Source: Desmospora activa DSM 45169 (GTDB taxonomy: Bacteria; Bacillota; Bacilli; Thermoactinomycetales; DSM-45169). Taken from it: a stretch of 64,000 bases of DNA. Below the pieces are notes generated by a model that had not been told where the DNA came from, did not search any database, and was given only the letters and a program-made list of their open reading frames with translations. Numbering within the stretch: position 1 is the first letter of the stretch; every line of letters begins with the position of its first letter. This document shows positions 42,124-50,513 of the stretch, piece by piece. The position numbers and the translations under genes are program-made. Where the stretch lies: positions 1 to 64,000 of the forward strand of contig NZ_PZZP01000002.1 of the NCBI RefSeq assembly GCF_003046315.1, read 5' to 3'.

Positions 42124-43434
42124 TTAACGGGAGGCTTCCGCCAACGTTTCCTGGAATTGAAGATACTGTTTGGCCAATGTGACGGCCTGCTTCACATCCA
42201 CCACGCCAGCGGGATCGTCCCCGTCCAGCGATTGAACCGTCTGCATCAGTATGCTTTTGATATCGTTGGGGCTGAGCATGGGATTCGCCTCCAGCAACAG
42301 CGCCGCCACACCGGCACAAAACGGAGTCGCCATCGACGTGCCACTCAAGCTGATATAATGCTCGCCCACCCGATTTTCCGGCAACTGCCTCTCTAAAGGC
42401 GAACCGGGAACCGACAGGGAGATAATATCCGTCCCCGGCGCGTAGATATCCGGTTTTACCCAAGCGTCAGGGGTTGGGCCACGGCTGGAGAAGGGGGCTT
42501 TTTCATCATCGTCTGGATTTTCCGTATTGCGGTCATCCATGGCACCCACGGTAACCACAGCCGGTGAGATACCCGGCGTGCTGATCGTTCCAGGCTCCGG
42601 CCCCTCATTACCAGCCGCCGCAAAGACGGCGATCCCATGGTGCCACGCTTCCTCTACCGCTTGACACAAGGGGTCGTCCCGGTGGGATTCATAGGCGGGA
42701 GCGCCTAGTGACAAAGACATGATGCGGATCCCGTACTGTTCCCGGTTTTCCACACACCACTCCACTCCCTGAATAACGGTTGACAACTGCCCACCACCGT
42801 TTTCATCCAATACCTTTACTCCGATCAAGCGCGCCCCTGGCGCTGGTGCCGTATACAGTCCCTCCGACAGGTGACCGTTTCCGGCGGCATCGCCGGCACA
42901 ATGGGTTCCATGCCCCTGATCATCGTAGGGTTCCGACTCACCGTTGACAAAATCGACAAATGCGTCGATGCGGGCTTCCGGCTGCGCCAGATCATCATGG
43001 GGGTGGATGCCCGTATCGATCACGGCAATCCCGATTCCGTCACCGGTCAATCCCTCTTCCATGTGGACATCCAGCGCACCGGTAAATTTCCCGGCAATAT
43101 CGAGCAACGCTTTCACTGGTCGATCGTAAAACAATTTTCCAACCGCTTCATTATCCAATAATTCCTGGATCGTCGTCGGTGTCAATCTCCCAAAAGCGCA
43201 ATCCATCAACGTTAGCTCGCCATCTAAGTGGTTACACGAACCCTCTTGGCAACGGTTCAATGCCTGTTTCCGTTTTTCCGTGTCCGCCTGCTTGTTCCAG
43301 CGAATAATCACAGGTAGAGGTGATTCATCTTCTTTTGCTCCCGTCTGCCGCAACCGCAAAAGCTCTTTGACCAATCCGGGATCGAGACGACCCTTTGTCC
43401 GTTGGAACCATACACCATGCGCTCTTCCCATCAT
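42124..43434 (-). CDS. Subtilisin-like (S8) protease, AprX type
   Basis: 436 aa, near AprX (442 aa). Catalytic Asp140 (AVIDTGIHPHDD), His175 (GHGTHCAG) and Ser367 (SGTSMATP) are intact. There is no signal peptide; the N-terminal ~120 residues resemble an AprX-like prodomain, so an intracellular stationary-phase protease is likely. The ATG at 43434 is five nt after AGGAGG; the longer GTG start overlaps the ribosome site. Confidence 0.92.
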   Translation of the reverse strand: MMGRAHGVWFQRTKGRLDPGLVKELLRLRQTGAKEDESPLPVIIRWNKQADTEKRKQALNRCQEGSCNHLDGELTLMDCAFGRLTPTTIQELLDNEAVGKLFYDRPVKALLDIAGKFTGALDVHMEEGLTGDGIGIAVIDTGIHPHDDLAQPEARIDAFVDFVNGESEPYDDQGHGTHCAGDAAGNGHLSEGLYTAPAPGARLIGVKVLDENGGGQLSTVIQGVEWCVENREQYGIRIMSLSLGAPAYESHRDDPLCQAVEEAWHHGIAVFAAAGNEGPEPGTISTPGISPAVVTVGAMDDRNTENPDDDEKAPFSSRGPTPDAWVKPDIYAPGTDIISLSVPGSPLERQLPENRVGEHYISLSGTSMATPFCAGVAALLLEANPMLSPNDIKSILMQTVQSLDGDDPAGVVDVKQAVTLAKQYLQFQETLAEASR

Positions 43435-43574
43435 AACCACCTCCTGCTCAATGGATTAAGCATCGAAGGGGCTAATTCCTGCCTGCAAATTCCACTTAAA
43501 TTAAAAAATCAAATAAATTAGATAAAAACATTCATAAACACCGAAAAGATAAAAACAAAAGCAAAAGTTAACCC

Positions 43575-44015
43575 TTATGAAGTAGAAATAACGTCTGGTA
43601 GCCGAAAAAGCCAGATTTTCTCCAAGATCGAAGAAGAGGCTTGTTGATACCCTAAATGATAGTAAAAAGGTGCCAACTTCTCCGTTCCTTCATCCACCAT
43701 CACCTGTACGTTTTGCACGCCCTTATTGTGAAAACGTTCTTCCAACAACGACGTCAATTTCCGTCCAATTCCCTGTCCTTGATACGAAGGGTGGACAGCT
43801 AGACAGTAAAAATAGCCCGTGTCCTTCTCTATCGTCCCAACGATCGCGCCAACAATTGAATCGTCTTTTTCCGCCACCAACACCAGATCACGATCATAAG
43901 CCAATTGTTTGGCCAACACTTGTAGTGTCTGTTGTTCCCTTTCCTTGGAAGCGTTCATTTTCCATAACGATGTAACCCCGTGGATATCTGATAATTGGAA
44001 CGATCGCAGGTTCAT
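43575..44015 (-). CDS. GNAT family N-acetyltransferase
   Basis: 146 aa single-domain GNAT. The acetyl-CoA motif A is LAVHPSYQGQGIGRKLTSLLEE, followed by FYYHLGYQQ. Substrate unknown. AAGGAGGAG precedes the ATG. Stands alone. Confidence 0.9.
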   Translation of the reverse strand: MNLRSFQLSDIHGVTSLWKMNASKEREQQTLQVLAKQLAYDRDLVLVAEKDDSIVGAIVGTIEKDTGYFYCLAVHPSYQGQGIGRKLTSLLEERFHNKGVQNVQVMVDEGTEKLAPFYYHLGYQQASSSILEKIWLFRLPDVISTS

Positions 44016-44193
44016 AGAGCGTCACTCCTCCTTAACAGTGGTTTTAATAGTGTACTAGATGACGACGCTACATGGCAATTGTGATCATCCTGTGAAGAAA
44101 CCGCTTTCCTCACCTTCGTTATTTCACAAACGCCTTTTTTTGCGCTCATACTCCCAGGCACATAAACCGTCCACCAACCACCCCTTATCCATA

Positions 44194-44218
44194 AAAAAAG
44201 ACAGGATTTCCCCGTCTT
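44194..44218 (-). terminator. Terminator after the 257-aa membrane protein gene
   Basis: On the minus strand AAGACgGG-GAAAT-CCtGTCTT is followed by TTTTTTT. It overlaps the last codons. Confidence 0.7.
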
Positions 44219-44220
44219 CT

Positions 44221-44994
44221 TCACTCCGAAAGCGAACGGGAAAGCACATTGCTGAGTTGCCAATACCATGGAATCAACAACAGCAACGATCCCGCCAATA
44301 CCCACGGCAACAAGGCATCCACCCAACGGACCGAGATTGATGCCGCCAACACAATACTCCACAAAACCAAGGAGTACACAGCTACCGATGACGGAAAGAA
44401 GCGCGTTCGAAACATCACACTGGTATAGATAAACCCGCTGATCGCAAAACAGATACAACTAAATACACCCACCAGTTGAACCAGAAGTTTTTCCCATCGT
44501 AATATATGATCCACCAAGTGCGGGGTGGGAGCTTCCAAAACCAACAACGATAACACAGGCATCACGGTCATTTGCAACAAATCGTGCAGTACCCACGATG
44601 CTGCTCCCATCACCCCGATCATCCAGGCCATTTGCAACAGCGGACGGTAGGAGCGGTCCAGACGGAGCGTCAAGATGGTAAATACAAATAGGAGTCCCAA
44701 TGCTGACGCCAATGCTGCCGCCCATGAGAGGTTCCAAGCAGTCGGGTTGGCATGGATATATTGCATGCGCTCTCCAAACGATCCCTGCCCCATTCCAACC
44801 AAAAACAAACAGGCCAAAACCACTGCCGCCAAATTAATCCCAGCCGCCCCTCGCACCAACCAATAGGTTCCCTTCCGCCTCATCCCTCTATCCAGATTGA
44901 TCGACCTCCTCCGTCGGTGCCTTGTCCGTTCTGATCTCGATGTTGGTTGATCACGCTTTATACTCTCATTTTGGACCCTTTTCTCATGCGACAA
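44221..44994 (-). CDS. Polytopic membrane protein of unknown function
   Basis: 257 aa with a very basic N-terminus (RTRHRRRRSINLDRG) and about seven hydrophobic segments from residue ~48 to the end. Layout resembles DUF4386-type membrane proteins, but no motif fixes the family. The first in-frame start is a TTG at 44994 without a clear ribosome site; an ATG at 44883 would remove the basic stretch. Start uncertain. Confidence 0.6.
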   Translation of the reverse strand: MSHEKRVQNESIKRDQPTSRSERTRHRRRRSINLDRGMRRKGTYWLVRGAAGINLAAVVLACLFLVGMGQGSFGERMQYIHANPTAWNLSWAAALASALGLLFVFTILTLRLDRSYRPLLQMAWMIGVMGAASWVLHDLLQMTVMPVLSLLVLEAPTPHLVDHILRWEKLLVQLVGVFSCICFAISGFIYTSVMFRTRFFPSSVAVYSLVLWSIVLAASISVRWVDALLPWVLAGSLLLLIPWYWQLSNVLSRSLSE

Positions 44995-45205
44995 ACTTCT
45001 ATCTTGGATAACGATAAATGTAACGTTCTCGTTTAGCGGATTTGGATTATCTGTTAAGGGTTATTGCCAATCCAATCACGGACGTTTTGGTTGGGTTATC
45101 CGTCTCCGCTCCCCCCTTTTTAATTGTCAAAGATCAATCTGATTAATTTCCCTTTTCTTTTTCCTCCGCTACAATAGGGACAGACCATCACAGGAGGAAC
45201 CTCAC

Positions 45206-47260
45206 ATGAAAAGCGCAGTTTATCGGTCGGTGTGCCCATTGGACTGCCCCGACACCTGCGGCTTGCACGTCACGGTGGAGGGCGGAGAGCGTGTTACGCA
45301 AGTGACTGGTGATCCCGATCACCCCGTGACAAAAGGAGCCATCTGTCACAAAGTGCGCCATTTTCCGGAACGGGTACATCACCCCGATCGTATCCTGCAG
45401 CCCCTCCGTCGGGTCGGCCGCAAGGGGGAGGGGCGCTTTGAACCGATCAGCTGGGATGAAGCACTGGATGAAATCCTCCGTCAATTTCACGACGCTATCG
45501 ATCGGAACGGAGCGGAATCCATCCTCCCCTACAGCTACTACGGCAATATGGGTTTGGTTAATAACGGCAGTATGGATCGCCGCTTTTTTCACCGCCTCGG
45601 TGCCAGTCGCTTAGAACGGACCATTTGTAATACCGCCGGCAACCAAGGATTTACATATACGACCGGTATCAAAGGGGCGCTTGATCCGGAAGAGACCGTT
45701 CACAGTCGTTATGTCATCCTATGGGGTGGCGATTTCGTCAGCACCAATATGCACCAGATGACGTTTCTGACAGAAGCGCGCAAACGCGGGGCCAAAATCA
45801 TCGCCATCGATGTGCGTAAAAACCGAACAGCGCGTTGGGCCGATGAGTTTATATCAGTCTACCCCGGCACCGATGCCGCCTTGGCCTTGGGATTGATGCA
45901 CGTGATTGCAGAAGAAGGTTGGCATGATCAAGCGTTTATCCACTCATACACCAGTGGGTGGGAAGCCTTTCGAGAGCGGTTACAGGAGTATCCCCCCGAT
46001 GTTGTTGCCCGGATCACCGGTGTGCCGGAAGCGCAGATTCGACGTCTAGCACGGGAATACGCCCACTCCAACCCTACCTTCATCCGCATCGGCAACGGCT
46101 TGCAACACCACGACAACGGCGGGATGACCGTGCGAACCATCGCCTGCCTGCCGGCATTGACAGGGGCTTGGCGTCATCGCGGTGGTGGGGCGCTCAAAGA
46201 AAACGGACTTTTCACCGCCAACAAAGATGTATTGGAACGTCCCGATCTGTTGCCCGACCCCCATGTGCGCACCTTTAATATGATTCAACTGGGCAAGGCG
46301 TTGTTGGAAGCAAAACCGCCGGTACAGGTATTGTTCGTTTACAATACCAACCCTGCCGCTGTCGCTCCTGATCAAGCGCGGGTATTAAAAGGATTGCAGC
46401 GGGAGGATTTATTTACCGTCGTGCATGAGCTCTTTCTGACCGACACAGCGCGGTACGCCGATCTTGTCCTCCCCGCCACCAGTCACCTGGAAAATATGGA
46501 TATCTACAAATCTTACTGGCATCTGTATGTGCAGCTGGCCCGACCCGTCATCCCACCCCAAGGGGAGGCGTGGTCCAACTATCGCCTCTTTCGCACACTG
46601 GCGGAGCGGATGGGTTTTACTGAACGCTGTTTTGCGGACGCACCGGAGGATATTGTCCGGCAGGTGTTGGATAACCCCGCCAATCCCTATATGCGCAATC
46701 TATCTTTTGCAGAGTTGCAGCAACAGGAGATTATAAAACTGAATCTATCCGCCGATCCTTTGTATCCAAACCGCTTGTCCCGTCCAGAAGGGAAAATCGC
46801 CCTTTATAGCGAAACCATGGCGGTGGCGGGGATGGACCCCTTACCTGCACACACCCCCTTACCGGAAGGAAGAGACGGAACGGGTACACGAGACGAGCAA
46901 TTTCCGTTTATGTTTCTCTCTCCACCCAACCATCGTTTTTTAAATACAACCATGGCCAACCATCAATTCTTGCAGAGGCTGGAGAAGCGCCCTTCTCTCG
47001 AGATCCATCCCGCTGATGCGGAATCGCTCGCCATCGCAAACGGCGATCGATTGCGGGTTTACAATCGACGTGGAAATGTTATCCTGTACGCGGAAGTGAC
47101 AGAGCGGGTTCGCCCCGGTGTGGTGGTTTCCCCCGGCCTCTGGTGGAATCAATCCTATGAAGGAAATAAAGGGGTCAATCAACTTACGCCTGACCGGACC
47201 GCGGATATGGGAGGAGGGGCTGTCTTCTTCTCTACATCCGTTCAGATTGAACGATTGTAG
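45206..47260 (+). CDS. Molybdopterin-dependent oxidoreductase (YyaE-like)
   Basis: 684 aa DMSO-reductase-family protein. N-terminal [4Fe-4S] motif Cys10-x3-Cys14-x3-Cys18-x28-Cys47, then WDEALDEIL, ILWGGDFVSTNMHQM and DVRKNRTARWADEF of the bis-MGD site. C-terminal dinucleotide-binding domain with LSPPNHRFLNTTMAN and HPADAESLAIANGDRLRVYN. No Tat signal, so cytoplasmic. Substrate unknown; similar proteins are annotated as formate or thiosulfate-type reductases without proof. AGGAGGAAC precedes the ATG. Confidence 0.9.
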   Translation: MKSAVYRSVCPLDCPDTCGLHVTVEGGERVTQVTGDPDHPVTKGAICHKVRHFPERVHHPDRILQPLRRVGRKGEGRFEPISWDEALDEILRQFHDAIDRNGAESILPYSYYGNMGLVNNGSMDRRFFHRLGASRLERTICNTAGNQGFTYTTGIKGALDPEETVHSRYVILWGGDFVSTNMHQMTFLTEARKRGAKIIAIDVRKNRTARWADEFISVYPGTDAALALGLMHVIAEEGWHDQAFIHSYTSGWEAFRERLQEYPPDVVARITGVPEAQIRRLAREYAHSNPTFIRIGNGLQHHDNGGMTVRTIACLPALTGAWRHRGGGALKENGLFTANKDVLERPDLLPDPHVRTFNMIQLGKALLEAKPPVQVLFVYNTNPAAVAPDQARVLKGLQREDLFTVVHELFLTDTARYADLVLPATSHLENMDIYKSYWHLYVQLARPVIPPQGEAWSNYRLFRTLAERMGFTERCFADAPEDIVRQVLDNPANPYMRNLSFAELQQQEIIKLNLSADPLYPNRLSRPEGKIALYSETMAVAGMDPLPAHTPLPEGRDGTGTRDEQFPFMFLSPPNHRFLNTTMANHQFLQRLEKRPSLEIHPADAESLAIANGDRLRVYNRRGNVILYAEVTERVRPGVVVSPGLWWNQSYEGNKGVNQLTPDRTADMGGGAVFFSTSVQIERL

Positions 47261-47309
47261 GGGCAGAACCAGCAATCAAACAACAAATCCTAATTCGACC
47301 AATAAACGG

Positions 47310-47347
47310 AAAGCAGACCGATATCTATTTCAAATCGGCCTGCTTTT
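47310..47347 (+). terminator. Terminator after the molybdopterin oxidoreductase
   Basis: AAAGCAGaCCGAT...ATCGGcCTGCTTT is followed by T residues, 50 nt past the stop. Confidence 0.82.
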
Positions 47348-47504
47348 TACACAGGAAAGGAAGAAATCATACGGTTATATTCTTCTTGAGCTTCTGTAAT
47401 AGCTAATTTCGAACATACTTCAAACGATTGCCTACTTGCATGTCCAGAACAAGGCTGAATGAGGGGCATCATCGATTCCTTGTTTTTTCAACCAGGCTTT
47501 GTAT

Positions 47505-47700
47505 GTGAACTGCTCTCCACTAAAGCGGTAGAGCTTCTCGATTCATCGAGTCTCCAACGAGTCCTCTCCACGAGCGTAACTTCCCGTAGTTCCTACGGTA
47601 CATGTTGAAAACGTTTTGTGGGTCTTGCCAAAGTGACAGGAATCGTTTTACGTGGTGACTGTTCCTTCCTCACCAAAATACCAAAGGCACTTTTACTTCC
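47505..47700 (-). mobile_element. Remnant right end of an IS200/IS605 TnpB-type element (omega-RNA-like)
   Basis: On the minus strand the sequence ends ACTCGATGAATCGAGAAGCTC, then the hairpin GCTCTAC-CGCTTTAG-TGGAGAGC (47512-47534), then AGTTCAC (47505-47510). This is the layout of tnpB right ends that also form the guide RNA scaffold. Upstream, 47590-47700 encodes an open C-terminal peptide ending SPRKTIPVTLARPTKRFQHVP that could be the tail of a lost transposon protein. No tnpB or tnpA body is present; GC-rich sequence begins abruptly at about 47700. Confidence 0.6.
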
Positions 47701-47771
47701 AATCGGCCACCAGGGGGCTGACCGTTGAGTCTCGTGGGTTGAGCGCGGGCATACCAGGCGCGGGCTCGGTG

Positions 47772-49013
47772 TCAGTCTTCGATTGCCTGGTAGACCATGG
47801 TCCAGAAGTCGTGAATAAGCCGCGCTGAATCCGGGGTGGACATTCCGACCTGGGTGAGCAGGAATCCGATGAGCTGTTTGTCTGGGTCAGCGTAGGTCGA
47901 GGTCCCGGTTCCGCCGTCCCATCCGAACTGGCCGATGGACGCGTAGTCGCCGCGGTAGGTGCGCACCGCCATCCCGAAGCCCCAGCCGCCGTGCTGCCCT
48001 TGGCCGAATGACACATGGACGTTGTTGGTGGCCATGGCTCTTCGGGCGGCTAGTTGCTCGGGCGTAAGGCGGTTGGTGGTCATCAGCTGGACGGCGGGCC
48101 GGGACAGGATCCGTTCGGTCCCGTGCATCCCCTCATTCAACAGCATCCGGAAGTAGGCGTAGTAGTCGTCGACGGTGGAGACCAGTCCGCCTCCGCCGCC
48201 CTGGAATGCCGGAGGCTGGCTGTGGCGTCCCCCCCTGGCCTCCTCCCACATGAACTCTCCGGTCTGCGGGTCGGGGGCGTAGTTGGGTGGCAGACGGTCA
48301 ATCTTGCCTTCGGGCACATGGAAACCGGTGTCCTTCATGCCTAGGGGGTCGAAGAGGCGTTCACGCAGAAATGTCTCAAACGACTGGCCCGTGACCCTGG
48401 CGACGAGCACGCCAAGTAGATCGTTGCTGATGTGGTACTGCCAGTGCTCTCCAGGATGGTGCATCAGCGGAAGCGTGCCAAGGCGGCGCATCCACTCATC
48501 CGGCTCGGGCATCGGCTCCGGTAGATTGGGCGTGAGCCCCTGCTCGAAGATCGCGTTCATGATCGGAGTGCCCAGCGACGTCATATCCATGCCGAGTCCG
48601 AACGTGGAGGTCAGCAGGTCCCGTACGGTGATCGGTCGACGTGCTGGCACGGTATCGTCCAGCGAACCGTCAACCCGCTTCAGCACCCGCCGGTCGGCGA
48701 GTTCCGGCAGCCACGTCTCTACCCGGTCATCCAGCCGCAGCCTGCACTCGTCGAGCAGGATCATCGCCGCCGCCATCGTGACCGGCTTGGATGTCGAGGC
48801 CATCCGGAAGATCGTGTCCCGGCGCATCGGAGCACCACCGTCATGGCGCATCGTGCCAAGCGCTTCGACGTGCGTCTCACCGTTCCGGCTGACTAGGGCG
48901 ACAAGCCCAGGAATCTTCCCGGATTCGACATGCCGTGCCAGCACCTCACACAGTCTAAGCAGTCCTGCTTCGGAGAAGCCGCTGTTGCTTTGTCCCGTTG
49001 TAATCTTTTTCAT
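47772..49013 (-). CDS. Serine hydrolase, beta-lactamase/DD-peptidase (class C) fold, likely acquired
   Basis: 413 aa from the ATG at 49013 (AGAGGG upstream). SxxK motif Ser73-Thr-Ser-Lys76 (MASTSKPVT), Tyr-x-Asn-type YHISN and a late WDGGTGT in place of KTG identify the family that includes esterases and D-aminopeptidases as well as class C beta-lactamases. Clearly richer in G and C than its neighbours with actinobacterial-like codon choice (CGG, CTG, GTC), ending sharply near 47700 and 49013. Transfer is likely. Reaction not predictable. Confidence 0.88.
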   Translation of the reverse strand: MKKITTGQSNSGFSEAGLLRLCEVLARHVESGKIPGLVALVSRNGETHVEALGTMRHDGGAPMRRDTIFRMASTSKPVTMAAAMILLDECRLRLDDRVETWLPELADRRVLKRVDGSLDDTVPARRPITVRDLLTSTFGLGMDMTSLGTPIMNAIFEQGLTPNLPEPMPEPDEWMRRLGTLPLMHHPGEHWQYHISNDLLGVLVARVTGQSFETFLRERLFDPLGMKDTGFHVPEGKIDRLPPNYAPDPQTGEFMWEEARGGRHSQPPAFQGGGGGLVSTVDDYYAYFRMLLNEGMHGTERILSRPAVQLMTTNRLTPEQLAARRAMATNNVHVSFGQGQHGGWGFGMAVRTYRGDYASIGQFGWDGGTGTSTYADPDKQLIGFLLTQVGMSTPDSARLIHDFWTMVYQAIED

Positions 49014-49159
49014 TTGGTTTCCCTCTCTATACTTTTTTATCAACCCTATGGTTCGAGAGACAAAACAAGACAACTTTTTAAGAGATGACTGGATATACTC
49101 CTCCAAGACCAAATATCCCAATGTTCCGTGAATTTTGTTATCTATTTATTTTCTAGCTA

Positions 49160-49423
49160 TTACACTACAACCGTTACTTCATTCCCATCCTTATCTTTGA
49201 CATCCACTAATGTTAAACCCTTATATTCTTTTAGCGATGAAAGGACAGGCTGTAAGGTTTGCTTGTTCAACAGGGGTGTAGGAAAGGTGATGTTTTCTAC
49301 TCTTTTATTCACCTGTTTCCAAAACCATTTACTACAGATGATCGCTCCTGTTATGCGTAATACGAAAAAGGGGAGAGGGATGGTATAACGTTTTTTTTCC
49401 GCTTGAATAATCACTTTCATCAT
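49160..49423 (-). CDS. Small protein, third gene of the DUF2089 operon
   Basis: 87 aa, basic, with one weak hydrophobic stretch (PFFVLRITGAIICSKWFW). No family recognised. Its start overlaps the stop of the upstream gene, so the three genes form one coupled operon. Confidence 0.65.
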   Translation of the reverse strand: MMKVIIQAEKKRYTIPLPFFVLRITGAIICSKWFWKQVNKRVENITFPTPLLNKQTLQPVLSSLKEYKGLTLVDVKDKDGNEVTVVV

Positions 49424-49803
49424 TATTCGATCACGATCAGCACGGTATCTTTATTGGCAGAGCTAATATCTACAATCTGTCCTTCTGCTTCATTATCGAT
49501 CGCGTCTAATAACAAATCCATATCAATATCTTTTACATATTTTTCGGATTCGGGAAATTTTTCTGCTATATGATGACCTGCTTTTAGTATGGTTTTAGCG
49601 AGATTAAGCGGCAAGTTGATCTTCACTTTGTCTCCATCAGCGGAGTCGATTCTGATTTTCAGCATTTTTTTCAAGTAGTTGGTGTGAGAGGAAGAGTGTG
49701 AAGGCGTTTCATCTTTTAGTAATTCGATCAGTTCTGCTCCTTTTTCTGCTGTGATTTTTTCCTCTTGTACCATCGCTAATATTTTTGCAATCTCTTCTTT
49801 CAA
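49423..49803 (-). CDS. SHOCT-like/YvlB-type small protein
   Basis: 126 aa. The N-terminal EEIAKILAMVQEEKITAEKGAELIELL is a short helical module like the SHOCT-type N-terminus of YvlB-family proteins. The C-terminal part (LKIRIDSADGDKVKINLPLNLAKTILKAG) is predicted beta-rich. Function unknown. 12 nt downstream of the DUF2089 regulator, consistent with a stress-linked envelope operon. Confidence 0.75.
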   Translation of the reverse strand: MKEEIAKILAMVQEEKITAEKGAELIELLKDETPSHSSSHTNYLKKMLKIRIDSADGDKVKINLPLNLAKTILKAGHHIAEKFPESEKYVKDIDMDLLLDAIDNEAEGQIVDISSANKDTVLIVIE

Positions 49804-49815
49804 CTTGAATCACTC

Positions 49816-50184
49816 CTATTCTTTTTTTAGCATTTTTACTGCTTCTTCTGGACTGAGTTCCCCTTTTTCAAGCAGCGAAATGATCTCTTTTTTGTTCACT
49901 ACCTCTTGTTTCTTTTGTGGTGAATGTCCTAGAGCAGCAATAATTTCATCTAATTTTCCACGGACGGTCGGATAAGAAATCCCTAGTGCTTTTTCCACTT
50001 CTTTGATATTGCCTCTGCAAGTTAAAAAGGTTTCAATAAAATGAAGTTGTTCTTTTGCTAATGAGGCTAATTTTGAAAGCTGAAACTCATTTTCGATCGT
50101 AGTGTGACAGTGTTTACATTGCAATCGTGTGACTTGTAGCTGCTTACTACAAACTGGACAAGTTGTAATCATTGGAAATGACAT
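49816..50184 (-). CDS. DUF2089 protein: zinc ribbon plus HTH regulator
   Basis: 122 aa. An N-terminal CPVC...CKHC zinc ribbon (Cys9, Cys12, Cys23, Cys26) is followed by an HTH (FLTCRGNIKEVEKALGISYPTVRGKLDEII) and a SHOCT-like C-terminal helix (NKKEIISLLEKGELSPEEAVKML). Probably the regulator of its own operon. AAAGGAGAAG precedes the ATG. Promoter is near-perfect. Confidence 0.85.
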   Translation of the reverse strand: MSFPMITTCPVCSKQLQVTRLQCKHCHTTIENEFQLSKLASLAKEQLHFIETFLTCRGNIKEVEKALGISYPTVRGKLDEIIAALGHSPQKKQEVVNKKEIISLLEKGELSPEEAVKMLKKE

Positions 50185-50206
50185 ATGCTTCTCCTTTCTT
50201 AATCAC

Positions 50207-50235
50207 ATTATATAATCAGTTATTAAATATGTCAA
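50207..50235 (-). promoter_or_regulatory. Consensus SigA promoter of the DUF2089 operon
   Basis: TTGACA (50230-50235), a 17-nt spacer and TATAAT (50207-50212), an exact match to the consensus, 23 nt before the ATG. The sequence further upstream to about 50345 is extremely A+T rich, with no gene seen. Confidence 0.9.
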
Positions 50236-50348
50236 TATATAAATTGATTATGTTAATTAATTTGATCATATATATTGATTTTGTTGTTTGTGATATTGAT
50301 ATTATCTATTTTACGTATGTAAGTGAATTTGCTCAAGTAGCGATATTG

Positions 50349-50385
50349 CAAACGGCCCTCCCACTGTACTGGGAAGGGCCGTTAA
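50349..50385. other. Strong hairpin in the VanW 3' region
   Basis: AACGGCCCT(C)CCCA...TGGGAAGGGCCGTT forms a long stem, but no T-run follows on either strand. Together with the repeat at 50437 it fills the gap between the VanW stop and the DUF2089 promoter. Confidence 0.65.
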
Positions 50386-50436
50386 TACAGAGACACCAAA
50401 GAGTAAAAACGAAGGGAATAAGTGTTTATCCGCCAA

Positions 50437-50480
50437 GACCCGATTTCCGTCTTTCCTTTATCAGGGTTTTGTCAGCCTGC
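50437..50480 (+). repeat. Short intergenic repeat, GACCCGATTTCCGTC type
   Basis: GACCCGATTTCCGTCTTTCC then TTTATCAGGGTTTTGTCA matches the reverse of the complete copy at 57957-58013 and the copy at 56894. Lies 34 nt past the VanW stop. Confidence 0.75.
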
Positions 50481-50513
50481 CATTTCTTCATTGGCAGATG
50501 AACGGATTATCAT

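Noticed and set aside
47370-47504. Minus-strand peptide [20 protein letters not shown] next to the IS right end
   Set aside because: An open stretch that could be part of a disrupted recombinase gene, but too short to assign and with no start.
47693-48016. Separate 107-aa frame at the end of the serine hydrolase gene
   Set aside because: Out-of-frame reading of the same GC-rich gene; high GC keeps alternate frames open.
48283-49131. 282-aa plus-strand frame opposite the serine hydrolase
   Set aside because: Antisense shadow of the GC-rich coding sequence; no ribosome site and biased Ser/Arg composition.
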